32,686 nucleotides of DNA, taken from Solirubrobacteraceae bacterium. GTDB taxonomy: Bacteria; Actinomycetota; Thermoleophilia; Solirubrobacterales; Solirubrobacteraceae. A model generated the notes under the pieces. That model was given only the letters and a program-made list of their open reading frames with translations, was not told the DNA's origin and searched no databases. The stretch lies in NCBI GenBank assembly GCA_017882425.1, contig JADGPM010000001.1:1-32686 (forward strand), in the 5' to 3' direction. Position numbers and translations under genes: made by a program. Positions 8,873-20,200 of this stretch are shown in pieces. The first letter of the stretch is position 1. Every line of letters starts with the position of its first letter.

Positions 8873-8916
8873 GCCCACCGGGCCCACCCGACCGGGCCTC
8901 CGGGGCGGTGCGCGGA

Positions 8917-8922
8917 TAGACT
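8917..8922 (+). promoter_or_regulatory. Candidate -10 box TAGACT, 11 nt upstream of the SRPBCC gene start
   Basis: gcggaTAGACTgcgccgcgccgATG. Confidence 0.45.
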
Positions 8923-8933
8923 GCGCCGCGCCG

Positions 8934-9452
8934 ATGGAGCCCTTCACTCTCGAAGCGACGGTCGACCGTCCTCGCGCGGTGGTCTTCGACTACCTCGCAG
9001 ACGTGGCGAACCACCCGGAGTTCACGGATCACTTCCTGAAGGACTGGCACATGACGCGTGAGGAGACCTACGGCGTCGGCGCCGGGGGCCGCTTCGAGGC
9101 GGACATCCCGTTCGCGCGCTTCGCCTGGGGGGACTACACGCTCGTGGAGGCGGAAAAGGACCGCCACCTCGTCTTCGCGGGCCGCTCGGGGAAGTTCAAC
9201 CGGATCCGCACGGTCAACGTCTTCGACCTGCGCGACGGGCCGGGCGGCGCCACGCGCGTCGCGCTCACGGTCGAGACGCGGCCCGAGCTGCCGACCGACC
9301 GGCTGCTCGAGTCACTCGGGCAGAAGCGCTCGCTGCGGCGCAGCTGGAAGAAGGCGCTGAAGCGGCTCAGGCTCATCCTGGAGGACGACCGCTCGCGCGG
9401 CCGGCGGGCGACGATCGCAGGCGGGCCGCGCAAGCCCGCGACCGACCATTAG
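8934..9452 (+). CDS. SRPBCC (START/Bet v1-like) family protein
   Basis: MEPFTLEATVDRPRAVVFDYLADVANHPEFTDHFLKDWHMTREETYGVGAGGRFEADIP: a typical polyketide cyclase/SRPBCC beginning. Confidence 0.85.
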   Translation: MEPFTLEATVDRPRAVVFDYLADVANHPEFTDHFLKDWHMTREETYGVGAGGRFEADIPFARFAWGDYTLVEAEKDRHLVFAGRSGKFNRIRTVNVFDLRDGPGGATRVALTVETRPELPTDRLLESLGQKRSLRRSWKKALKRLRLILEDDRSRGRRATIAGGPRKPATDH

Positions 9453-9455
9453 AAT
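9450..9455 (+). promoter_or_regulatory. Candidate -10 box TAGAAT, 9 nt upstream of the lipoprotein GTG start, overlapping the upstream stop codon
   Basis: ccatTAGAATgccgccgctGTG. The TAG of the SRPBCC gene (9450-9452) forms the first half of the box. Confidence 0.45.
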
Positions 9456-9464
9456 GCCGCCGCT

Positions 9465-10016
9465 GTGACGCGACGTCTTCTCCTCATCGCCCTCGCGGCC
9501 GCGGCCCTCGTGCTCGCCGCATGCGGGAACAAGCAGGCCACGATCACCCAGGGTGAGTCCGAGGCCAACTTCGTGACGCTCGGCACGATGCAGTACCAGG
9601 TGCAGCTCTCGCGGCAGCTGAACTCGTCGGACACCGGCGACCGGGCACTGCTCATCGGGATCCCGCCGACGGCTCGCGTCGTGGGTCCCAAGGAGATCTG
9701 GTTCGGCGTCTGGGTGCGCGTGACCAACAAGTCCGGCTCGCCCGCCCGCTCGGCCGATCAGTTCAAGATCGTCGACACGCGCGGCCGCAGCTACAAGCCG
9801 GTGGCGCTGCAGAGCGTCAACGCCTTCGCGTACCGCACGTCGGTCGTGCAGTCGGTCTACCCGACGCTGAACAGCGTCTCGACGAACACGCCGCCCGGCG
9901 GCGCGCTCCTCCTGTTCAAGCTCCCGCTCGACGCGCTCGACTTCCGCCCGCTCGACCTGGCCTTCAGCAGCACCACGCTGCCGGGCCACACCTCGACGGT
10001 CCTGTTGGACGTCTGA
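9465..10016 (+). CDS. Secreted lipoprotein, DUF4352-like/immunoglobulin-like
   Basis: GTG start; MTRRLLLIALAAAALVLAACG signal peptide with LAAC lipobox; IWFGVWVRVTNKSGSPARSADQFKIVDTRGRSYKP resembles DUF4352-type folds. Confidence 0.8.
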   Translation: MTRRLLLIALAAAALVLAACGNKQATITQGESEANFVTLGTMQYQVQLSRQLNSSDTGDRALLIGIPPTARVVGPKEIWFGVWVRVTNKSGSPARSADQFKIVDTRGRSYKPVALQSVNAFAYRTSVVQSVYPTLNSVSTNTPPGGALLLFKLPLDALDFRPLDLAFSSTTLPGHTSTVLLDV

Positions 10017-10019
10017 GAA

Positions 10020-10037
10020 CCGGCCTCGGAGAGCCGG
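10020..10037. terminator. Candidate bidirectional hairpin between convergent lipoprotein and PBP genes
   Basis: CCGG-c-CTC-GGA-GAG-CCGG: a 7-bp stem with one bulged C and a 3-nt loop in the 26-bp convergent gap. No U tract. Confidence 0.4.
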
Positions 10038-10042
10038 CAGCC

Positions 10043-11785
10043 TCAGTGTCGCTGCAGCGCGGCGGCGAGGATGTCGTGGGCGACCGGCGCGGCGGTGTCG
10101 CCCCCGGCTCCGGCGCCGACGAGCATGACCCCGACGGCGATGCGCGCCCTGCGCCCCTTCTGGGCGGGCGCGAACGCGGCGAACCACGCATCGGTGTCCT
10201 GGGGGTTCGTGCTCGTATCGCCCGGCTGGCGTGACCTGAGTTCGGCGGTGCCCGTCTTGCCCGCCACCGGCACGCCCGTGATCTGCGCGGCGGTCCCCGT
10301 GCCGTAGCGCACCACGCCGAGCATGAGGTCGCGCATCTCGCGCGCGGTCTTCGGCTTGATCGCGCGGGCACCGAACCGCACGCCGCGGCGATCCAGCCGC
10401 CGCGCCTCGGCGAGGCTCAGCGTGAGACGCGGCAGGCGGCCTCCGTTGGCGATCGTCGCGGCGACCTGCGCCATCTCGAGCGTCGTCGCCTGCACGCGGC
10501 CCTGGCCGATCGCCGAAGAGCCCACAGCCAGGTCGTCGCCGATCTGGTCGGCCTGCGGGATCGAGCTCTCGGCGACGCCGGGGATCGCCGAGGGCTGGTT
10601 GAAGCCGAAGCGCTCCGCGGTCTTCACGAGGCCCGCGGCTCCGAGCTTGGCGCCGAGCGGCGCGAAGACCGAGTTGCACGAGACCGCGAAGGCGTTCGCG
10701 AGCGTCCCGCCGCAGACCTCGCCGCCCGCGTTGGCGAGCGGGACGCCGGAGAGGATCGCCTTCGACGCGTAGGGGAACGTGTCGCCCGGCTTCGCGATCC
10801 CGGCGTCCAGCGCGCCCGCCGTGGTGATCATCTTGAACGTCGACCCCGGCGGCTGCAGGATCGAGAAGGGGACGCCGGCGAACGCGTAGATCTCACCGCT
10901 GCGCGGGTTCAGCGCGACCGCGCCGCCGTAGCGCGCGCCGAGCGCCGTCGCGGTGACGCGCTCGAGCGCCGGGTCGATCGTCGTGCGCACGTCGCTCCCG
11001 GGGCGTCCGGGGCTGCGCCCGATCACCGTCGGGCCCGCCCGCAGGACACCGGAGGGGATCCCGCCGAGCTGCGGGTCGAAGATGCGCTCCAGGCCGCTGA
11101 CGCCGACCTTCGCGTCGGGCGGCACCCCGAGCGCGGCCAACTCCTGCGCGCGCGCGGGCGGGATCGCGTCGAGCGTGCCGACGACCTGTGCGGCCACGTC
11201 GGGGATCGTCGACGTCCGGGCCGGACCCTGGGCCAGCGGCGAGCCGTCGCGCGCCAGAATCGCTCCGCGGGCGGGCATCGTCGTGGTGCGGGTGAGGCGC
11301 TGGCCGTCCTGCAGGCCCGGGAAGACGAGCCGCGGGACCCAGGCGACCTTCACCGCGTCGCCGTCCTGCTCGACCGGGACGACGACCGAGCCCCGGATCG
11401 TGCCGAAGGCGCGCGTCCTGACCGTCACGGGGACGCGCCAGGCATGGTCGCCGTCCTTCTCGGGCCTGCCCGTCCGCACGGAGGTCTCCGACGCGGTCGC
11501 GGTCGCGAGCGCCGCGCGGTTGAGGTTGACGAACGGCAGCAGCGCGACGCGCCGCCGTGCGTCGGCGGTGAGCTCGGAGTGCATCGTGGCCCAGTCGCCG
11601 CCGGACCATGCCTTCGCGTAGGCCGTGACCGCCCCGCGGCCCGCGTCCGAGCCGCCCGAGCCGACCACGGCTCCGGCGACGAAGGCGATGAGCGCCAGTG
11701 CGGCGATGGGGAGGGCCCGGCGCACCACCCGGTCGCGGCGGTCCGAGGGCGGCCCCGTCCCGTGACCGTGGGCGTCGGCGGTCAC
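10043..11785 (-). CDS. Penicillin-binding protein transpeptidase with NTF2-like MecA_N N-terminal domain
   Basis: TM segment ALPIAALALIAFVAGAVVG; MecA_N-like region (AYAKAWSGGDWATMHSELTADARRR); TMPARGAILARDGSPLA; catalytic motifs GSTFK (SxxK), SCN (SxN), KTGTAEL (KTG). The ORF extends to an ATG at 11929, but codons upstream of 11785 are atypically low in GC3 (aga gat tct gat aaa agt gaa), so GTG 11785 is preferred. Confidence 0.9.
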   Translation of the reverse strand: MTADAHGHGTGPPSDRRDRVVRRALPIAALALIAFVAGAVVGSGGSDAGRGAVTAYAKAWSGGDWATMHSELTADARRRVALLPFVNLNRAALATATASETSVRTGRPEKDGDHAWRVPVTVRTRAFGTIRGSVVVPVEQDGDAVKVAWVPRLVFPGLQDGQRLTRTTTMPARGAILARDGSPLAQGPARTSTIPDVAAQVVGTLDAIPPARAQELAALGVPPDAKVGVSGLERIFDPQLGGIPSGVLRAGPTVIGRSPGRPGSDVRTTIDPALERVTATALGARYGGAVALNPRSGEIYAFAGVPFSILQPPGSTFKMITTAGALDAGIAKPGDTFPYASKAILSGVPLANAGGEVCGGTLANAFAVSCNSVFAPLGAKLGAAGLVKTAERFGFNQPSAIPGVAESSIPQADQIGDDLAVGSSAIGQGRVQATTLEMAQVAATIANGGRLPRLTLSLAEARRLDRRGVRFGARAIKPKTAREMRDLMLGVVRYGTGTAAQITGVPVAGKTGTAELRSRQPGDTSTNPQDTDAWFAAFAPAQKGRRARIAVGVMLVGAGAGGDTAAPVAHDILAAALQRH

Positions 11786-11947
11786 GGCCCCGCGTGGCGC
11801 GGGCGTCCGTTCCTTCGCGCGCGTGTCGGGCGAACTGTTGATGGCCGGTTTCCCCCTGGAATCCGGAGAGTAATCCGTTCTGTGGTGCTTCGACGCCGAC
11901 CTGTCACGTCCTTGCACGAAACTGCCCACGGTTTCGCCGGCGCGCCG

Positions 11948-11975
11948 TTGCGGCTCCTGGCGCGGGCGCTACGCT
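11948..11975 (+). promoter_or_regulatory. Candidate promoter for topB: TTGCGG - 16 nt - TACGCT, 9 nt before ATG
   Basis: TTGCGG at 11948-11953, TACGCT at 11970-11975, ATG at 11985. Confidence 0.45.
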
Positions 11976-11984
11976 CCGCCGCGA

Positions 11985-14255
<2,271 letters not shown>

Positions 14256-14349
14256 CCAGCGCCGAGCACGCGCGTCAGATCCGCCGGGCGGTGCGCGACC
14301 CTTCATCGGTGACGCGCACAGGATCCACGCAGCGGGGCCCCGCGGGCCG

Positions 14350-17271
14350 ATGGCGCTGACGCTCGTCACCGGTCCGGCCAACGCCGAGAAGGCCGGCGTC
14401 GTTCTCGAACGCGTGCGCGAGCTCGCCCGCGACGGGGCGGCCCCGCTGCTCGTGGTCCCGACGTACGCCGACGTCGAGGCCTATCGCCGCGAGCTCGCCG
14501 GCGCCGGCGTCGTCTTCGGCGCGCAGGTCGCCACCTTCGCCCGTCTCACCGCTCAGATCGCGGTGCTCGCTCGCGCCGGGCGCCCCCCGCTGGGGACGCT
14601 CGGGCGCCGCCGCGTCGCGACGGCGGCGGTCGCGCGGACGCCGCTCACCGCGCTCGCCCGCGCTGCCGGGACGGCCGGCTTCGCGCCGGCGCTCGTCGGG
14701 CTCTTCGACGAGTTCGCCGAGCAGCGCCTGGGCACCGGCCTCGTCATCACCGCTATGCGCGCCTGGGGGGAGGCCGAGCCCCCGCGGGCGGCGTTCGCCG
14801 GTGAGCTCGCCGCGCTGCATGCCGCCTACCGCGACCGGCTCGAGCGCCTCGGGCGCACCGACCCCGCCACCCACGCCTACGCGGCGCACGACGCGCTCCG
14901 GCTCGCGCCGGAGCTCTGGGGCGCCGCCCCGGTGCTCCTCTACGGCTTCGACGACCTGACGCGCGTCGAGCTCGACGCCGTCGCCACGCTGGCGGGGACC
15001 GGCGCGGAGGTGGTCGTCTCCCTGCCCTACGAGGACGGGCGCGAGGACATCTACCGGACGCGGGCGGAGACACTCGGCGTGCTCAGCGAGCTGCAGGACG
15101 AGTGGATCCGGCTGCCGGCCCGTGAGGAGCACTACGAGCCGCAGGCGAGGACGGCGCTGCACGGGCTGGAGCGCCGGCTGTTCACGGCCGCGCCCGAGCG
15201 CGCCGACCCGGGCGCGGCGGTCGTGCTCCTGGAGGGCGGTGGGGAGCGGGCGGAGCTCGAGCTCGTCGCGGAGGAGGTGGCGCGTGCTCTCGGGGCAGGC
15301 GTCGCCGCCGGCGACATCGCGGTGGCGATCCGCCACGCGGGCCGCGTGGCCCCGCTGATCGAGCGCGTCTTCGCCGACGCCGGCATTCCCATCGCGCTGG
15401 AGCGCCGCGTGCCGCTCGCGCACACGAGCCTCGGCCACGCGCTCGTCGCGCTGCTGCGCGCCGCGCTGCCGGGCGGGCGCAGCGAGGACCTGCTCGGGTG
15501 GCTGCGCGCGCCCGGCGTGCTGCACCGCCCGGAGCTCGCCGACCGCCTCGAGGAGCGCGTGCGCATCGCCGGCATCCGCGACGCTGCGGGCGCACACGAC
15601 GCGTGGGAGGTCCTCACCGGGTTTCGCTTCGCCGAGCTCGAGCGGGTCGCGGAGGCGGCGGCGCGCGGCATCCCCGCGCTCTGCGAGCGCCTCGTGGGCG
15701 AGGCGCGCCGGCTGCTGGCCGCGCCGTGGGAGCAGCGCGGCGCGCTGCTGGTCGGGGCGGCGCAGACCGACGCCCACGCGCTGCGCGTCGTGCGGTCCAC
15801 GCTGGGCGAGCTCGGCGCCCTCGCGGAGACCGACCCGGCGCTGGCGCCCGCGCCCGGCGAGCTCGCGGAGCTGCTCGGCGCCGAGGAGGTCCGGCTCGGT
15901 GAGGCACCGAACCCCGGCGCCGTCACGGTCGCCGACCCGCTGCGGCTGCGCGCCCGGCGCGTTCGCGTGCTCGTGCTGTCGCGCATGCAGGAGGGCATGT
16001 TCCCCACGGGGTCCGCGCCCGATCCGTTCCTCGGGGACGCCGAGCGCCTCGCGCTCGGCGCGGCCGGCAACATCCGGCTGCGCCTGCGCGAGGACCCGCT
16101 CGACGCCGAGCGCTGGCTGCTCTACTCGGCGATCTCGCGTCCGACGCTGCGCCTGGCGCTGGCCTGGCACACCGGCGACGACGACGGCGACCCGAGCGTG
16201 CGCTCGCTGTTCGTCGACGACGTGCTCGAGTGCCTCACCGACGGCGCCGAGCTGCGCACGCGGCGCCTGGGGGAGCTGGCATGGGCGCCCGGCGACGCCG
16301 TCAGCGCACGCCAGCGCGCGCTCGCGGACGCGGCGGCGCTGCCGCACACGTCACCTCCTGGCGGTCCCGGCGTGCTGACCGACACGGAGATCCTCGCCGA
16401 TCTCGCCGCGCGACCCGCCTGGCCGGGACGCGCGATCGAGCAGTGGCTCTCCTGCCCGGTCAAGTGGTTCATCGAGGCGCAGCTGCGCCCCAACGCGATC
16501 GACCCCGACCCCGTCGCGATCGCCAGGGGGGCGCTCTACCACCAGGTGCTCGAGACCGTGCTGCGCGAGCTGGGCGGGCGTGTCACTCCGCAGAACCTCG
16601 AGGCGGCCGAGCGCATCGCGGTCGATGCGCTGGCCCGCGGCGGGCGGGAGCGCCGCCTGGGGCTGAGCGAGCAGCACCATGACGCGATCGTGCGGCGCCT
16701 GGAGGTCGACGTCCTGCGCTACCTGCGCTTCGCGGCGCAGAGCGGTTCGGCGTTCGAGCCGGCCGAGCTCGAGCTGTCGTTCGGCACGCCGTACGACGAC
16801 CGCGAACCGGTCGAGATCGCACCGGGCCTGCGCCTGAGCGGCCGCATCGACCGCGTCGACGTCCGCGGCGACGAGGCGATCGTCGTCGACTACAAGGGCG
16901 TCACCGGTGCCCACCCGCACGCCAAGTGGGAGCCGGACCGTCAGGTGCAGGCCGGGCTCTACGCGCTCGCGCTGCCACAGCTGCTCGCGGGGATGCGCGC
17001 CGTCGGCGCCCTCTACCAGCCGATCGGGGCACGCAGGGACCAGCGCCCGCGCGGCTTCCTGCGGGAGGACGCGGATCCTGGCCGCACGGACATCGTCGGG
17101 CCCGATCGCGTCGACGAGGCCGGGGCGGAGCGGGCGCTCGCCGCGGTGCGCGAGCTCGCGACGACCGCCATCGAGGAGCTGCTCGCCGGCCGGCTCGTTC
17201 CCCGGCCGACGACGTGCGGCTATCGGGGCGGCTGCAGCCACCCGTCGATCTGCCGCTGCGCCGAGTCATGA
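14350..17271 (+). CDS. AddB-like (inactivated-helicase-type) subunit with PD-(D/E)XK nuclease domain
   Basis: N-terminus MALTLVTGPANAEKAGVVL (degenerate P-loop). C-terminal nuclease LSGRIDRVDVRGDEAIVVDYKGVTG...RQVQAGLYALALP. Cysteines at EQWLSCPVKWF and CGYRGGCSHPSICRC suggest an AddB/Cas4-type Fe-S nuclease. The next gene is a UvrD/AddA helicase. Confidence 0.88.
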   Translation: MALTLVTGPANAEKAGVVLERVRELARDGAAPLLVVPTYADVEAYRRELAGAGVVFGAQVATFARLTAQIAVLARAGRPPLGTLGRRRVATAAVARTPLTALARAAGTAGFAPALVGLFDEFAEQRLGTGLVITAMRAWGEAEPPRAAFAGELAALHAAYRDRLERLGRTDPATHAYAAHDALRLAPELWGAAPVLLYGFDDLTRVELDAVATLAGTGAEVVVSLPYEDGREDIYRTRAETLGVLSELQDEWIRLPAREEHYEPQARTALHGLERRLFTAAPERADPGAAVVLLEGGGERAELELVAEEVARALGAGVAAGDIAVAIRHAGRVAPLIERVFADAGIPIALERRVPLAHTSLGHALVALLRAALPGGRSEDLLGWLRAPGVLHRPELADRLEERVRIAGIRDAAGAHDAWEVLTGFRFAELERVAEAAARGIPALCERLVGEARRLLAAPWEQRGALLVGAAQTDAHALRVVRSTLGELGALAETDPALAPAPGELAELLGAEEVRLGEAPNPGAVTVADPLRLRARRVRVLVLSRMQEGMFPTGSAPDPFLGDAERLALGAAGNIRLRLREDPLDAERWLLYSAISRPTLRLALAWHTGDDDGDPSVRSLFVDDVLECLTDGAELRTRRLGELAWAPGDAVSARQRALADAAALPHTSPPGGPGVLTDTEILADLAARPAWPGRAIEQWLSCPVKWFIEAQLRPNAIDPDPVAIARGALYHQVLETVLRELGGRVTPQNLEAAERIAVDALARGGRERRLGLSEQHHDAIVRRLEVDVLRYLRFAAQSGSAFEPAELELSFGTPYDDREPVEIAPGLRLSGRIDRVDVRGDEAIVVDYKGVTGAHPHAKWEPDRQVQAGLYALALPQLLAGMRAVGALYQPIGARRDQRPRGFLREDADPGRTDIVGPDRVDEAGAERALAAVRELATTAIEELLAGRLVPRPTTCGYRGGCSHPSICRCAES

Positions 17272-20200
17272 CCTGCCCTGACCGCACGCTGCTGGAACGC
17301 GACGGCGTCCCGCTCGGCGCCGGCGGGCGGGCGCTCACGCCGGAGCAGTCCGTCGCCGTGCTCGAGCGCGAGGGCCCGCTGATGGTGGCAGCGAACGCCG
17401 GCTCGGGCAAGACGACGATCCTCGTCGAGCGCTTCGTGCGCTACGTCGTCGACGACGGGCTCGACCCGCGCTCGATCCTCGCGATCACGTTCACGCGTCG
17501 CGCCGCCGGCGAGCTGCGCCGCCGCGTGCGCGAGCGGTTCATGGCACTGGGCTGCGTCGAGCACGCCCGGGCGATGGAGGGGGCGTGGATCTCCACGATC
17601 GACGGGTTCTGCGCGCGCGTGCTCTCCGCCCACGCGGTCGTCGCGGGGATCGATCCCGATGCCGTCGTGCTCGACGAGAGCGAGCTGCGCGGACTGCGCG
17701 ACGATGCCTGGAACGCCGCGCTCGCCGAACTGCTCGGCGCGCCGCCCCCGCAGCTCCCGCGCCTGGAGGCCGAGCTGCTGATCAGCGCGTACGGCTACGA
17801 CGGGCTGCGCGACATCGTCGCCGGCCTGTACGACGAGCTGCGCAACGCAGGCATGACGATGCCGTCGCTCCCCGTTCCCGAGCTGCCCGACCTGCCGGGC
17901 GCCGCGCAGGCACTGCTCGGCGCCGCACGCCGCCTGGAGCCGGAGCTCGGCGCAGGCACGCCCAGGGCGCTGGCCCGGGCTCGTGCGGCCGTCGCGGCCT
18001 GCCGGGAGCTGCTCGGCGGCGGACCGCTGCAGTCGCCGCTGGACGAGCCGGCCCTCGAGCGGATCGACTGCGGCGAGGGCGCGGGCGCGCCCGCGCTGGC
18101 GGAGCCGCCGGGGGAGGCGTACCGCGAGGCGCACCGGCTGCTGTGCAGGGCCTGCCGCGACCATCGCGCCCTCCCGGCCCTGCTCGGCCTCGACATCCTG
18201 CTGGGCGCCTACGGCGCCGCGTTCGCCGAGGCCAAGCAGTCCCGGCGCGGGCTGGACTACGCGGACCTGGCGGTCGGCGCACGGGACCTGCTGCTCGAGC
18301 GACCGGAGATCGCCGCCGCCTACCGCGAGCGCCTCCAGCGCGTCATGATCGACGAGTTCCAGGACACGAACGGGCTGCAGCTCGCGCTGCTCGACGCGCT
18401 CGGACAGGAGCATGAGTTCGCCGTCGGCGACCGGCTGCAGTCGATCTACGCCTTCCGCCATGCGGACGTCGGCGGCTTCGACGAGCGCTGGAGGCTGCGC
18501 GGCACGCAGGGGCGCGCGCACCAGCTGGCGGCGAACTTCCGCTCGCGCCCGGAGATCCTGGAGCTCATCAACGCCGCGTTCGGCCCGGCGCACGCGGAGT
18601 TCCAGCCGCTCGAGGCCGGGCTCACGCCGCCCGCGGCCGACGGGCCGGCGGTCGAGGTTCTGCTGACCGATGCCGAGGCGTGGGACGACCTCTCCGAGGA
18701 CGACCCGCAGCGTGTGGCCCTCGAGGAGGGCATGCCGTCAGTGACGCCGCGGGTGCTGGCCGAGGCGCGGCTCGTCGCCGAGCGCGTCGTACGGCTCACG
18801 CGCGAGGAGGGCCACGCGCCGCGCGACGTCGTCGTCCTGCTGCGAGCAGGGACGAACATGCCCGTCTACGAGCGCGCCTTCGAGCGCTCCGGCGTCCCGG
18901 CGATCGCCACGCAGGGGCGCGGCTGGTGGACACGACGCGAGGTGCAGGACCTGCTGGCCCACCTGCGCGTGCTCGTCAACCCGCGCGACGAGGAGGCGCT
19001 GCTCGGCACGCTCGCCGCGCCGCCGACGAGCCTGGACGCGAACGCGCTGGCGCTGCTGTCGGCCGAGCGCCGCCGTCGGGACCTGCGCCTGTGGGACGTC
19101 GTGTGCGCCTGCGCCGACGGCGACCGCGAAGGCCTGCTGGCGCGCCTGGATGCGCACGTCGTCGAGCGGCTCGTCGCCCACGTCGCCCTGATCCGCGCCG
19201 AGCGCGCCGCCGCGGCCTGGGCCGGCCCCGCCGAGCTGCTCGAGCGCGCACAGCGCGCGACCGGCGCCGACCTCGTCGCGCTCGCCGGCCCCGGCGGCAG
19301 CCGGCGTCTGGCGAACGTCCGCAAGCTCGTGCGTCTCGCCGACGCCTTCGAGGCCCGGCGCGGCCGTGACCTGCGCGCGTTCGTCGACCACGCGGCGGCC
19401 GAGCTCGAAGCCGAGGCGCCGACGCCCGACGCGCCGATCGACCTCGGCGAGGACGAGGCGGTGCGGATCATGACGATCCACGGGGCGAAGGGACTGGAGT
19501 TTCCCGTCGTCGTGCTCGCCGACCTCGGGCGCACCGGGCGGAGCTCCACGCCGGGGGTCCTCGTCCGCGGCGGGAGGGTCGGCATGCGCCTCGTCGGCCT
19601 CGACGGCGATGCGGTCCCGGCCTTCGACTACCCGGAGCTCGACGCGGCGCGCAAGGAGGCCGAGGAGGCCGAGGAGCGGCGCGTCATGCACGTCGCCGTG
19701 ACGCGCGCCGAGCAGCTGCTGATCCTCAGCGGGACATTCCAGGCCTCGAAGGGCTGGGCCGCGGTCCGCCACGGCGCGCCCGCGCTCTCCTGGATGGGGC
19801 CGGCGCTGTTCGGGGCCCGCGCGCCGGGAGCGCCGGGGGGCGGGACGGAGGGCGTGCTGGGCGTGACACGCGGGTCGTGGGCGGCGCAGGCGCGCGTCCT
19901 CGTCAGCGCGCCCGGCGAGCAGGCCGTCCTGCTGCTCGGCGAACCGGACCCACCCGGAACGGTCCCCGAGCCCGGTCGCGACCCGTCGGAGCCCCGCGAG
20001 CCGGCGCCGGCGCCCGGCGTCGCCGAGCCGCGGACCGCCACGCCGGACACGCTGAGCTACTCCTCGCTCGCGGACTACCGGCGGTGCCCGTACTCCTGGT
20101 ACCTGCGCCGCTCGCTGCACCTTCCCGAGCGCGACGACCGCGACCTCGCGGCCGTCCTGCCGCGCAGCGGCGGCAGCGGCGCGCTGCTGCGGGGCTCGAT

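Noticed and set aside
14332-14343. 12-bp palindrome GCGGGGCCCCGC 6 nt before the addB-like start
   Set aside because: Perfect palindrome, but of a composition expected by chance in such GC-rich DNA; too short without a loop to support a specific claim.
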